A DNA stretch of 64,000 nt from positions 1 to 64,000 of IMG/VR virus record IMGVR_UViG_3300042564_001032, one strand, 5' to 3'. Within the stretch, counting starts at the first letter, position 1. Every line of letters begins with the position of its first letter. The translations under genes were made by a program, and so were the position numbers. Shown piece after piece: positions 37,471-45,293 of the stretch. The notes below the pieces were generated by a model. It searched no databases, was not told the DNA's origin, and worked only from the letters and a program-made list of their open reading frames with translations. The stretch comes from a virus.

Positions 37471-39542
37471 TTAAAAAATTATTATTTCTTGTCACAGTTT
37501 TTCAAATATTTGTGACATCTTCAAGTGCTCAAATTAAATTCAGAGCGCTATCTTCCGTAGGTGGAGCATCTCTAAACAGAGGTGGAGAGTTTGATTACGT
37601 TATACAAGCAAATGGGAATGGCAATAGTAATACTAGACAATTGCTATTTGATGTTATGTATGACCAAAAGAACTTTGAAATTATATCAATAAACCATACA
37701 GGCACAGGAGGTAATGGCGGAGTGTTGCCACAGGGGTCTAATATACAATTATCTTGGACTAATTATCCTAACTATACATGGAACTCAAATACACAGAATA
37801 GTACGTCTAATGGTACTACAAACTACCAAAATCAAAACTATACGTTCAATGGGGCTAATGGAGATAATGCAATCATTAGAGCCACTTTAACCTGGGCAGG
37901 AACATCAGCTATGCCGTACACAGGATACGATAGAATGATTGTGGTTAAATTTAGGCTCAAGGCTGCAAGCACAGCTTATACATTTAATCCTATTAAATTA
38001 AACTTTGTAGCAGGTTGGACTAGCCAGGGTGTAGAAACGCCTACTATTATGGAAACTCCATTATTGACTACCGTTAATATGAATCAGAACTTTGGAAAGT
38101 TTGTTACAGCTAAAGTTGACTTAAACTCTGCTCTACAAGGCCTATCTTCTATAAGAGTTTCTTTTAGGGATACAGCTACAAATCAGGGTCAATTATTTAA
38201 CGTGACATCAACAGGGGATGTTGACATTAATCAGTCGCTATTAGCTGCGAATAAAGTGTACGATGTTTCTGTTATGTACGAAATGGATAAATTATATGAT
38301 ATTTATAATAGCGCTATAACTATATCTGATTTCACAACAGCTCAAAGCGAGTTTACTAGCATGGGATTAGATGGCTCTAATGGTCAGAATTTAAAGACAG
38401 GTCAGTCTTTATACGCTGCCGACATTAATAGAAACCAAAAGATAGACGGAGGGGATTTGCCTAGATTACTTGCTCAAATTGCAGGGCTAGATACATTGGT
38501 TACATTGCCTGCTCAATACTCAAGAGGTAGTGGCGGATATATGAGTATACCTACATGGAAAGCTACTGACGCATCTAGCTACGCAGGTCAAACAGAGTGG
38601 TGTATTATTAATCCAAATAGCTATGGTCAAGGGATTAGCAGATTGTATATAGACATGAGAGAATTTGCGGGTACAGGAGTAGCTCCTAATCAAATAAAAA
38701 GCTTACAGATATTTGATATATATTCTGGTCCTGTAGAGTATGTAAGTCAAGACGCATCTTGGGCGTTCTTTAAAGTTCCTTCTAATATGAGTAAAGTTTC
38801 CGATGGAACTTCGTTGTATGCCGGTAACATTAGGAATGTAAATGGCACAAATACAGACTATGCTTTACAGGCTGAGTTTGACTTTAACATAAATCCTAAT
38901 AATTCATGGGGATCGATTACTTCGTCTAATTGGAAGACAATAACAGTTCCTAAATTATACTTAAAGACGGGAGCTATTGGGACGAATCAATTTTTGGACT
39001 TAAAATATTTGTTATGGGGAGACGTTAATAGGTCGCATTCATCTAGGGTTGTTACATCCGAAAATGGAGCTCCTGTTATACAAGTTAATTCTACAGGAGG
39101 ATTTATTAATACTCCAAACAATGTATCTGCAATAGACGTTACATTATCTAACATGACAATTACATCTAATTCAATAGAAGTACCTGTTTCAATCAACACT
39201 AATGGAGCAAACATGAGCGGCCTTCAATTTGAGTTTGTTTTTGATGAATCTAAATTAAAATTTGAAGAGCTTATTGCTAACGTTCCTAATTCTTGGTATA
39301 TATTTGCAAGTAGTAAGAATGGAAGAGTTAAGTTCGGTTCACTAGACCAAACAAAGTCTATTCCAATTAAAGGAGAAAGCGTTCCATTTAAGTTGAAGTT
39401 TTCTGCAAAAGAAAGCGGTGTTGATATGCTAACTTCTATTAGAGTATCTCAGATAATGGACGCTAGTGATGACAAAGGAAATCAGCTAGGAATTAACTTA
39501 AACTCTACTCAAATAAAACTAACAGGTTATAAAAATTTTTAA
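37467..39542 (+). CDS. Secreted cohesin/dockerin-like protein
   Basis: 691 residues with a signal peptide (1-21, cut after SSSA). Two beta domains occupy about 22-320. A dockerin-like calcium motif lies at about 313-335 (ADINRNQKIDGGDLPRLLAQ, with the D-x-N-x-D-x3-D spacing). The C-terminal domain (about 560-690) looks like a cohesin: IEVPVSINTNGANMSGLQFE, then FDESKLKFEEL, and VPFKLKFSAK. Cohesins and dockerins pair in surface complexes of bacteria. Here they sit in one phage-encoded exported protein, next to lipoproteins and a CsgG-like gene. Function unknown; probably periplasmic or cell surface. Confidence 0.65.
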   Translation: MIKKLLFLVTVFQIFVTSSSAQIKFRALSSVGGASLNRGGEFDYVIQANGNGNSNTRQLLFDVMYDQKNFEIISINHTGTGGNGGVLPQGSNIQLSWTNYPNYTWNSNTQNSTSNGTTNYQNQNYTFNGANGDNAIIRATLTWAGTSAMPYTGYDRMIVVKFRLKAASTAYTFNPIKLNFVAGWTSQGVETPTIMETPLLTTVNMNQNFGKFVTAKVDLNSALQGLSSIRVSFRDTATNQGQLFNVTSTGDVDINQSLLAANKVYDVSVMYEMDKLYDIYNSAITISDFTTAQSEFTSMGLDGSNGQNLKTGQSLYAADINRNQKIDGGDLPRLLAQIAGLDTLVTLPAQYSRGSGGYMSIPTWKATDASSYAGQTEWCIINPNSYGQGISRLYIDMREFAGTGVAPNQIKSLQIFDIYSGPVEYVSQDASWAFFKVPSNMSKVSDGTSLYAGNIRNVNGTNTDYALQAEFDFNINPNNSWGSITSSNWKTITVPKLYLKTGAIGTNQFLDLKYLLWGDVNRSHSSRVVTSENGAPVIQVNSTGGFINTPNNVSAIDVTLSNMTITSNSIEVPVSINTNGANMSGLQFEFVFDESKLKFEELIANVPNSWYIFASSKNGRVKFGSLDQTKSIPIKGESVPFKLKFSAKESGVDMLTSIRVSQIMDASDDKGNQLGINLNSTQIKLTGYKNF

Positions 39543-39543
39543 T

Positions 39544-39906
39544 ATGAAAAATAAGTTCATTTTAGTTTGTATCGTTACGCTTATCATGATGGCTTGTACT
39601 AAAATAGATTTAGTGATGCCAGAAGTGATTGATTTAGGCGTTAAATCGACTTCAACATCTATTAAGTCTATAAAGCAATCAGCCAACATAATTACGGCTG
39701 AATTTGGCACTACTGCGGGGTCAAAATACTCTATTCAGATAGTTCCATTTGGCTCAGACCAACCTGTTAAGAAAGAAGGATTTACAGCATCTAGCGATGT
39801 AACAACAAAAGTATTAGACCTATCAAATTTGGATAAGAAAGATTATGACCTTATTTTTATAGATATTGATGGGAAAGAAGTTAAATACCCTATAATTATA
39901 AAATAA
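39544..39906 (+). CDS. Putative lipoprotein
   Basis: 120 residues. A lipobox-type signal (hydrophobic segment, then LIMMACTK with the modified Cys at residue 18) marks it as a lipoprotein. The mature part is a small beta domain ending in KYPIIIK. It starts one base after the cohesin/dockerin gene and would stay at a membrane in the periplasm or on the outer membrane surface. It may anchor or accompany the preceding protein. Confidence 0.7.
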   Translation: MKNKFILVCIVTLIMMACTKIDLVMPEVIDLGVKSTSTSIKSIKQSANIITAEFGTTAGSKYSIQIVPFGSDQPVKKEGFTASSDVTTKVLDLSNLDKKDYDLIFIDIDGKEVKYPIIIK

Positions 39907-39911
39907 ATTTT

Positions 39912-40232
39912 ATGTCAGAAGAACAACAAGAAGGCACAATGTCTAGTCTAAAAAAAACCGTTGTAGGTACTTTGGCTACAGTTGTAACAGCAGGTGGTGC
40001 TTGGTTAGGATCAACATTATTTGGTGGTGGAAGCGACGATAAAGCTACTCCTGCACCAGCTCCTGTAATCAATATTACTAACTCTAACCAACAAGCTCAA
40101 CAAGCTAGTGGTGGTACTACTATTATTAAAGAAAGAGTTGTAGAAAAACCTGCAGCACAACCAGCTGCTAAACCTGAAAAGAACAAGAAAAAAGAAGGCG
40201 ACGAGTTCAAAGAAGAAGCTCCTAAATGGTAA
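39912..40232 (+). CDS. Small protein with hydrophobic N-terminal segment and Pro/Ala-rich spacer
   Basis: 106 residues. Residues 14-38 (VVGTLATVVTAGGAWLGSTLF) form a Gly/Ala-rich hydrophobic segment, followed by a flexible Asn/Gln/Pro/Ala region and a Lys/Glu tail. One possible membrane span without a classical signal peptide. It could be an inner-membrane linker or a spanin-like element. Not recognised. Confidence 0.6.
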   Translation: MSEEQQEGTMSSLKKTVVGTLATVVTAGGAWLGSTLFGGGSDDKATPAPAPVINITNSNQQAQQASGGTTIIKERVVEKPAAQPAAKPEKNKKKEGDEFKEEAPKW

Positions 40233-40235
40233 TAT

Positions 40236-40376
40236 ATGGCTAACGCACAGAAAAAGAAAAAACCAATGAGAAGCAGAAGGTCTGGCTTAAAGACTTCTGC
40301 AATTATAAAACACAATCAACAAATAATAAATAACATATGGACAGCAAACAGCAATCAGGTTTTAAAGACCTGTTAA
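40236..40376 (+). CDS. Very small basic protein
   Basis: 46 residues beginning MANAQKKKKPMRSRRSG, strongly basic, then a helix with AIIKHNQQIINNIW. It starts three bases after the previous stop and overlaps the next gene by 40 bases in another frame. Small basic proteins with this KPMRSRRSGLK pattern recur in Bacteroidota phage late arms, to my memory. Possibly a virion or DNA-binding accessory. Confidence 0.55.
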   Translation: MANAQKKKKPMRSRRSGLKTSAIIKHNQQIINNIWTANSNQVLKTC

Positions 40377-40933
40377 ACAATTTGATGCAGAAAAGATGGT
40401 ATGTAACAGCCATCGTACTAGGGATATTTGTGCTTATATTGCTAGGGTTATTTGTAGCAGTAGCGATAGGTATTGAAATCCCTGCAGGACTGAGAGAAAT
40501 ATTGTTACTATTGGTCGGAGTGTTTAGCGGTAGCTATAATAAGATTATAGACTACTATTACTCTGACGCAGATAAGGATAAGTTACTTGTTCAAAAAATG
40601 GACGAAGAAGATGGTGTATCTCTTTCTCATGCAAATGATATGAAGGAGACGAATAAGCCAGCTGGACCAGCTATTCCTGATGCCTTTGTTGCAGGTGCTC
40701 AAGCTGCTAGAGAACTAGCTGTTGTAGAAAACAAGCAGAACTATGATTTAAATAAAGATGAGCAAGAGCACAGACAGGCTATGGAGGTTGACAAGCAAGA
40801 GCATGAGCAAGAAATGGAGAAACTAGAATTCGAGTTTCATGCGCACAGACAATGTCAACATGAGTGGGGAGATGCGGATAATGACGGAGAATTAGAATGT
40901 CAAATTTGTGGACTCTTAAAAGATAAAGCATAA
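40337..40933 (+). CDS. Holin-like membrane protein with C-terminal zinc-finger-like motif
   Basis: 198 residues. Two membrane helices at about 20-45 (VTAIVLGIFVLILLGLFVAV) and 49-68 (LREILLLLVGVFSGSY) are followed by a long charged coiled coil (about 110-165). The C-terminus holds CQHEWGDADNDGELECQICG, a Cys/His cluster fit to bind zinc. Two close spans with a charged tail fit a class II holin or an inner-membrane scaffold. The zinc-like end is unusual for holins. It is coupled to the next gene by a one-base overlap. Confidence 0.6.
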   Translation: MDSKQQSGFKDLLNNLMQKRWYVTAIVLGIFVLILLGLFVAVAIGIEIPAGLREILLLLVGVFSGSYNKIIDYYYSDADKDKLLVQKMDEEDGVSLSHANDMKETNKPAGPAIPDAFVAGAQAARELAVVENKQNYDLNKDEQEHRQAMEVDKQEHEQEMEKLEFEFHAHRQCQHEWGDADNDGELECQICGLLKDKA

Positions 40934-41184
40934 TGAAAAACATCATAATATTAGCGCTCCTATTAGTAGGATGCGCTCCTGTAAAATACGTTTACATAGA
41001 CCCAAAGGATACGACAAAACTTGTAGAGTTTAGAAAAAGGATTATATATGAAGATGTTTACGTTCCTAATATTGACCCTTTTTGGGGAAGGCCAAGCTAT
41101 TGGGCGTTTCAAAATTATTGGTTTCAGCCTAGGATTATATTCACTCCTCCTAGTCGACCTGTCATAACTCAAAGAAGACGTTAA
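40933..41184 (+). CDS. Small putative lipoprotein
   Basis: 83 residues. The signal (IIILALLLVGCAP) has a clear lipobox with Cys14. The mature part is rich in aromatic residues and proline (PFWGRPSYWAFQNYWFQP) and ends in arginines. A short outer-membrane lipoprotein of this kind next to lysis genes could be an o-spanin-like or surface protein. It is coupled to both neighbours by one-base overlaps (TAATG). Confidence 0.7.
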   Translation: MKNIIILALLLVGCAPVKYVYIDPKDTTKLVEFRKRIIYEDVYVPNIDPFWGRPSYWAFQNYWFQPRIIFTPPSRPVITQRRR

Positions 41185-41897
41185 TGAAAAAGATATTATT
41201 TTTTGTAACATTTTTATATACAAATTTGTTACAAGCTCAGGTTGCTAAAACAACTACAGAGAACTACAAGGCTTCGTTTGAGACAAAGATTGATATAAGT
41301 CAGTTTATGGATTATGATGGACCTACTATACCAATACAAATACTTAAATGCGGAATATCAGATGAAATGTATGAACAATACCCTGAGCTCAAAGAGAAGA
41401 GGGTCGGCCTTGGCGTCGCTAATATCACGTTGGAATATCTTGAAAACCTTAACAGATTCACGTTTACAGAAGACAAGACAGAGATTAAGAATAGAATGGT
41501 TAAGCAATTCCAGGCAAGCCAATCAGGAATCACTCAAGATAAGTTGGACGGACGCGGAAAGATTAGACTAGCTCATTACTTTGTTGAGATAGAATGTTAT
41601 GACTATAGCGTATCTGAAGACGAAGAGATAAGAGTAAAGGACGGGATAAAGGAAACTGTAGTTACTCGTATAGGTCTACAAGTTAGATTTACTAACGCAG
41701 AAACAGGGGAAATTATTGCCGCTTCTGGTCTTGGTGAAGCAAAGACAACTAGGGAAGCAAGTTTATTAAACGACGCCAACTTATCAGAAGTTAAATTTAA
41801 TCAATCTACCATAGGAACAGCAACTAAAAAAGCGCTAGATATTGCGTGCGCTCGCATCCTAAGTAGAATGGTTAAAAAGAATGTCTTTACGAAATAA
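41184..41897 (+). CDS. CsgG-like exported protein
   Basis: 237 residues with a signal peptide (1-19, cut after LQAQ). The mature domain has the CsgG/curli-assembly layout: RVGLGVANITLEYLENLNRF (the 'LDNSGRF-like' helix), KNRMVKQFQASQSG, a strand block FVEIECYDYSV, VRFTNAETGEIIAASGLG (the conserved 'TGEVI' segment), and an alanine-rich end with ATKKALDIACARIL. In bacteria CsgG forms an outer-membrane secretion channel for curli; related LpoB-type domains regulate cell-wall enzymes. No lipobox cysteine is seen, unlike classical CsgG. It overlaps the next gene, a barrel candidate. Confidence 0.6.
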   Translation: MKKILFFVTFLYTNLLQAQVAKTTTENYKASFETKIDISQFMDYDGPTIPIQILKCGISDEMYEQYPELKEKRVGLGVANITLEYLENLNRFTFTEDKTEIKNRMVKQFQASQSGITQDKLDGRGKIRLAHYFVEIECYDYSVSEDEEIRVKDGIKETVVTRIGLQVRFTNAETGEIIAASGLGEAKTTREASLLNDANLSEVKFNQSTIGTATKKALDIACARILSRMVKKNVFTK

Positions 41898-43119
41898 GTT
41901 TATTTTACTTTACATATCAGTAGTATTACTACCAATATTCTCGTATTCTCAAATAATTACGAGCACTTTCGTAGACCCGTGCACTAAGAAGGTTACAACA
42001 TTTGTAGTCCCGATGCAAGGAACTACTATAGTGTTTATGGGTAAGTCAAAATACTTTACATCGGCAGATGTATCTAATGGCAATTTGATGGCGTGGATAA
42101 ATCGGGTATATGCTGAATATGCAGCCCCGTGCCCTGTTGCTCAAGTAACTACACAGGTAGCAACACAGACTGTAGCTAATGCGGTAGCAGCAAGTGTAGC
42201 AGCAGCAGCTCCACCGCCTCCGCCACCAACTCCGCCTCCCGCACCAGCTGCATCGTCCTCGTCGTCGCAAAGTGGGGGTAGTTCTAGCTCATCTTCGTCA
42301 CAAAGTGAGGGTAGTTCTTCCAAAAGTGAAGGAGGCTCATCAAAAAGCGAAGAGAGTTCGTCTAAAAGCGAGAGCAAAGAGGAGTCTAAATCTGAATCTA
42401 AGGAGGAAAGCAAAGAGGAGAAGAAGGAAGAGAAGAAGGAGGAAAAGAAAGAAGAGAAGAAAAAAGGGGGTAATAAGGCAGCAATGACGCCAATAGTTTT
42501 CTCTTCTGATTTAAGTTCTGTTCAAGTGATTGGTGGGGACTTTAGTTTAATGGCTAATTTAGGCCTTTCTAGGTCATCTTTAGCTGGAGATGTGTCTTAC
42601 GGCACTACGGCAATTATATGGTCAAATTTGAAGCAATTTGCCCTATCTAGCAGGTATTCCAAGATGCAGTTCAAGGATAACCAATTATGTGGCATATCTA
42701 CCTACTCTTACACAACAGCTTACAATGATGGAAGTTTCACGCATATAGGGGCGTATTCTTATGTAACGATGGTTAAATCCTACATTTTAGGGTACAATCT
42801 AGCTGTTATAGGAATGAGGATACCATCTGAAACAGCTAAACAAATATTTACTATGAGCTCTGTTACGTTGTTTGGTATGAGGGCTATAGTTATTAATCGT
42901 AGGATTACGATAATACCTGAGTTCTTTTTAATGGGAGCTCCTGTTTCGTATGCTATGGGGTCTAGGGACCTGGGGGTCAATAAGCAGATATCTTATATAT
43001 TTGGGAATACGTTTGACTTGGCTTTATCCAAGAAGTTCAGGATAAGTGCCAATCTTAAGTATATGGGAGGGCCTAGCAGGACAATTGGACTATTGGTAGG
43101 CTCTAGATTTAATTTGTAA
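41881..43119 (+). CDS. Putative outer-membrane beta-barrel protein with Pro- and Ser/Lys/Glu-rich spacer
   Basis: 412 residues, overlapping the CsgG-like gene by 17 bases. A signal peptide (1-24, FSYSQ cut) is followed by a small domain, an Ala/Pro spacer (about 105-125, poly-Pro) and a Ser/Lys/Glu spacer (about 125-200). The C-terminal half (about 205-412) is a series of amphipathic strands with aromatic ends, finishing in a last strand VGSRFNL, a hallmark of outer-membrane barrels (last-strand signal). Spacers like these may span the periplasm. A phage-encoded outer-membrane protein could change host surface or block further infection. Confidence 0.6.
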   Translation: MSLRNKFILLYISVVLLPIFSYSQIITSTFVDPCTKKVTTFVVPMQGTTIVFMGKSKYFTSADVSNGNLMAWINRVYAEYAAPCPVAQVTTQVATQTVANAVAASVAAAAPPPPPPTPPPAPAASSSSSQSGGSSSSSSSQSEGSSSKSEGGSSKSEESSSKSESKEESKSESKEESKEEKKEEKKEEKKEEKKKGGNKAAMTPIVFSSDLSSVQVIGGDFSLMANLGLSRSSLAGDVSYGTTAIIWSNLKQFALSSRYSKMQFKDNQLCGISTYSYTTAYNDGSFTHIGAYSYVTMVKSYILGYNLAVIGMRIPSETAKQIFTMSSVTLFGMRAIVINRRITIIPEFFLMGAPVSYAMGSRDLGVNKQISYIFGNTFDLALSKKFRISANLKYMGGPSRTIGLLVGSRFNL

Positions 43120-43124
43120 ATTTG
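43117..43124 (+). promoter_or_regulatory. Bacteroidota-type -7 box (TAAATTTG)
   Basis: TAAATTTG overlaps the stop codon of the barrel gene and ends 17 bases before the ATG at 43142. It would drive the lysis genes. Confidence 0.55.
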
Positions 43125-43141
43125 CGTTAAATTATAAAACA

Positions 43142-43753
43142 ATGAAGAAAACATTACAAGTAGTTGGTCTTTTTATGATAGTTGCCTTAGCGGTATACAT
43201 CAAGTTGAATGGAGTTCATAACCCATTTTCTCCTACAATTAAATATGTAAATGGTAAGCCATACGAGGTTATCAAACATGATATCGATACCACATATATC
43301 GACAAGGTGACCATCAAGAAAGTAAAAGGGGAAGATATCTACCATGATACCACCATTTATGTAGCTATTCCTGTAGATAAGCCTATTGATACGATGGCTA
43401 TCCTAATGCATTACTATGCAAAGAATGTATACAAGGATACACTATTGTTAAACGACTCACTAGGATACGTAGCCATCACAGATACAATCAGCAAGAACGC
43501 TATTGTTAGTAGACTATACAATGCTAAAGTAAAAGAACGTACTATTAAAGAGACAACTATTGTTAAGGAGTTACCTAAAATGCAGATATTCTGGGGTTTG
43601 GGTGCTTCGTTTGATAAGGTTAACTTTGTGAATAACGTACAAGCCAATTTTCTTATAAAAACGAAGTGTGATAAAATTTACGGCGTAGGGGCAGGTGTGG
43701 ACATAAACAAAGTTCCATTTGTAAATGCGTCATTATATTGGAAAATTAAATAA
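43142..43753 (+). CDS. Membrane-anchored periplasmic protein, possible unimolecular spanin
   Basis: 203 residues. One N-terminal membrane helix (about 6-24) without a cleavage-type end anchors it in the inner membrane. The periplasmic part includes an aspartate/tyrosine-rich block, a helical segment (about 120-148) and a C-terminal beta region (MQIFWGLGASFDKV, then a barrel-like end SLYWKIK) that could contact the outer membrane. That layout, next to holin and endolysin, suggests an envelope-spanning lysis protein, but no spanin motif is conserved enough to prove it. Confidence 0.5.
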   Translation: MKKTLQVVGLFMIVALAVYIKLNGVHNPFSPTIKYVNGKPYEVIKHDIDTTYIDKVTIKKVKGEDIYHDTTIYVAIPVDKPIDTMAILMHYYAKNVYKDTLLLNDSLGYVAITDTISKNAIVSRLYNAKVKERTIKETTIVKELPKMQIFWGLGASFDKVNFVNNVQANFLIKTKCDKIYGVGAGVDINKVPFVNASLYWKIK

Positions 43754-43754
43754 T

Positions 43755-44003
43755 ATGAAAGAGTTTTTACTTAGAATGTTCAGCGACAAGTCTGACGTAA
43801 ATCAAAAGGCTGTACTAGGTTTTGTATCATTTGTATTGATGGTTTTATATGCACTAGCAGACATCGTTACAGGTGTGGCCGGTGTTACATTTGTTATCGA
43901 GCCTATTGTATTTAATGGCTTGATGTATACTGCAATGACTATGTGTGGCATTACAGGAGTAGAAGCCGTATTTGGTAACAAAAACTTAAAAGAAAAGCAG
44001 TAA
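43755..44003 (+). CDS. Putative holin
   Basis: 82 residues from ATG 43755; an earlier start overlaps the previous gene. Two to three hydrophobic segments (about 16-36 and 42-68: AVLGFVSFVLMVLYALADI, FNGLMYTAMTMCGITG) and a charged C-terminal tail fit a holin. It is coupled by a one-base overlap to the GH19 endolysin, which needs a holin to reach the cell wall because it lacks a signal peptide. Class by topology and context. Confidence 0.65.
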   Translation: MKEFLLRMFSDKSDVNQKAVLGFVSFVLMVLYALADIVTGVAGVTFVIEPIVFNGLMYTAMTMCGITGVEAVFGNKNLKEKQ

Positions 44004-44599
44004 TGAAACTAGAAAAGCTAAAAGGTCATATACCAGATTCTGTAATAGCTCAGATTCCATTAGTTTCTGAAAAATTCGGTGTAAACACTCCGTTGCGTTT
44101 GGCTCATTTTTTAGCTCAAACAGGACATGAATCAGGTGGGTTCAGAGCAACTGCCGAAAACTTAAATTATAGTGCGAAAGGGTTGACTAACATATTCAAG
44201 AAATATTTTACTCCATTAAGTGCTAAAGAGTTTGAACGTAAACCTGAAAAGATTGCTAATATCGTTTATGCAAACAGAATGGGTAATGGTAATCAAGCTA
44301 GTGGAGATGGTTTTAGGTTTAGAGGCAGAGGTTATATTCAATTAACAGGAAGAGACAACTATACAGCTTTCAATAAGTCTGTTGAAGATGATATACTTGC
44401 TAATCCTGATTTAGTTTCTACAAAATATCCTCTTCTTTCTGCTGCATGGTTTTGGTCTAAGAATGGTTTAAATGCGATATCTGACCAAGGTCCATCAGAA
44501 GATGTGGTAACAAAAGTTACAAAGAGAGTTAATGGCGGTGTCATAGGACTTCCTGATAGAATTAAACACTTCAAAGAGTATCATCAATTATTATCATGA
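44003..44599 (+). CDS. GH19 endolysin (chitinase-like lysozyme)
   Basis: 198 residues, the usual size of a single-domain phage GH19 endolysin. The first catalytic glutamate is Glu43 in HFLAQTGHESGGF, and a second candidate is Glu52 (TAENLNY). The conserved block FRGRGYIQLTGRDNY (105-119) is typical of the family. The enzyme cleaves the glycan strands of peptidoglycan. No signal peptide, so export depends on the holin encoded just before it. The stop overlaps the next start (ATGA). Confidence 0.92.
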   Translation: MKLEKLKGHIPDSVIAQIPLVSEKFGVNTPLRLAHFLAQTGHESGGFRATAENLNYSAKGLTNIFKKYFTPLSAKEFERKPEKIANIVYANRMGNGNQASGDGFRFRGRGYIQLTGRDNYTAFNKSVEDDILANPDLVSTKYPLLSAAWFWSKNGLNAISDQGPSEDVVTKVTKRVNGGVIGLPDRIKHFKEYHQLLS

Positions 44600-44742
44600 T
44601 ACCTAGAGCAATATTCATAAGCATGATACTATTAATCGTTTATCTTTTTATATCTTTAGTTATATCAGATAGAAAAGTAAGTAGACAAGAAAAAGAAATT
44701 AAGGTTCTTAAAGAAGAGCTTGAATTATATAAAAAATGGTAA
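44596..44742 (+). CDS. Small membrane/coiled-coil protein, Rz-like (putative spanin)
   Basis: 48 residues: an N-terminal membrane helix (about 4-23, IFISMILLIVYLFISLVI) and a charged coiled-coil tail (EKEIKVLKEELELYKKW). It overlaps the endolysin stop by four bases (ATGA), so it is translationally coupled. The topology and position recall an i-spanin (Rz) in miniature. Too short for firm assignment, but clearly a coding gene by position and start coupling. Confidence 0.55.
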   Translation: MIPRAIFISMILLIVYLFISLVISDRKVSRQEKEIKVLKEELELYKKW

Positions 44743-44770
44743 ATAACAAACCCGAACAACCTGGTAACAT

Positions 44771-45052
44771 ATGCCTAGAAACAATAACGCTGGAAAGCAT
44801 CCGAGCTATCTGCGTCTCAACTGGAGCCCAAGCTCAATAAAGAGGAAAAGGGAGTACGATAAAAAGTATAGCTCTTCTGAAAAACAGAAGAAGTATCGAG
44901 TTGAACTAAACAGAGCAAATAGGGAGGCTGGTACTTATGGTAACGGCGATAATAAAGATATGAGCCATACTAAGTCAGGTAAACTTAAAATGGAACATCA
45001 GAGGCTAAATAGAGCTAGAAACGGGCGTAACGGTAAATCAACCAAGAAGTAA
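44771..45052 (+). CDS. Small basic virion-type protein
   Basis: 93 residues, highly basic (Lys/Arg about one third). The pattern KRKREYDKKYSSSEKQKKYR, then AGTYGNGDNKDMSHTKSGKL is familiar from late genes of Bacteroidota and marine phages and is probably a minor virion protein. It lies after the lysis genes and before the convergent boundary. Confidence 0.65.
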   Translation: MPRNNNAGKHPSYLRLNWSPSSIKRKREYDKKYSSSEKQKKYRVELNRANREAGTYGNGDNKDMSHTKSGKLKMEHQRLNRARNGRNGKSTKK

Positions 45053-45060
45053 TATATTTG
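45053..45060 (+). promoter_or_regulatory. Bacteroidota-type -7 box (TATATTTG)
   Basis: TATATTTG overlaps the preceding stop and ends 17 bases before the ATG at 45078, the last plus-strand gene of the late arm. Confidence 0.55.
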
Positions 45061-45077
45061 CAAAAATTAACAGATTA

Positions 45078-45293
45078 ATGGAGCATCCTTTAAAGATTTC
45101 GGATTCGGTAGGCATACCAAGTACGCTAGGGGCAATGACTTTAAATATTATGCAGATGCTTAATTTATCAAACATTAATATGATATTGACTTTAGTTATT
45201 TCACTATTGTCAATAACATACCTGTTAATCAACATCTCTATTAAATATAGAGAACTAAAAAAGGGTAAGAGGGGGAAATCTAACCCTTCTTAA
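45078..45293 (+). CDS. Small membrane protein at the end of the late arm
   Basis: 71 residues with one or two hydrophobic segments (about 12-26 and 34-53: MILTLVISLLSITYLLINIS) and a Lys/Arg-rich tail, a layout seen in holin-like proteins. Its stop overlaps the stop of a minus-strand gene by a few bases, so the arms meet tail to tail. Its last codons also form a terminator hairpin. Function unknown. Confidence 0.6.
   Translation: MEHPLKISDSVGIPSTLGAMTLNIMQMLNLSNINMILTLVISLLSITYLLINISIKYRELKKGKRGKSNPS
45256..45288 (-). terminator. Hairpin terminator at the convergent boundary
   Basis: AAGGGTAAGA (45261-45270) pairs with TCTAACCCTT (45279-45288) with one mismatch and an eight-base loop. On the minus strand it is followed by a run of T (45256-45260 read as A on plus), so it ends early-arm transcripts; on plus it is followed by a weaker T-rich tract. 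It lies in the coding end of the last late gene. Confidence 0.65.

Noticed and set aside
42141-42413. Acidic/leucine-rich open frame on the minus strand, and a basic frame on plus at 42272-42487
   Set aside because: Both are by-products of the repetitive Pro and Ser/Lys/Glu codons of the barrel gene.
45078-45293. Calling this the holin
   Set aside because: Hydrophobic and small, but separated from the endolysin by two genes; 43755-44003 is coupled to the endolysin and fits better.
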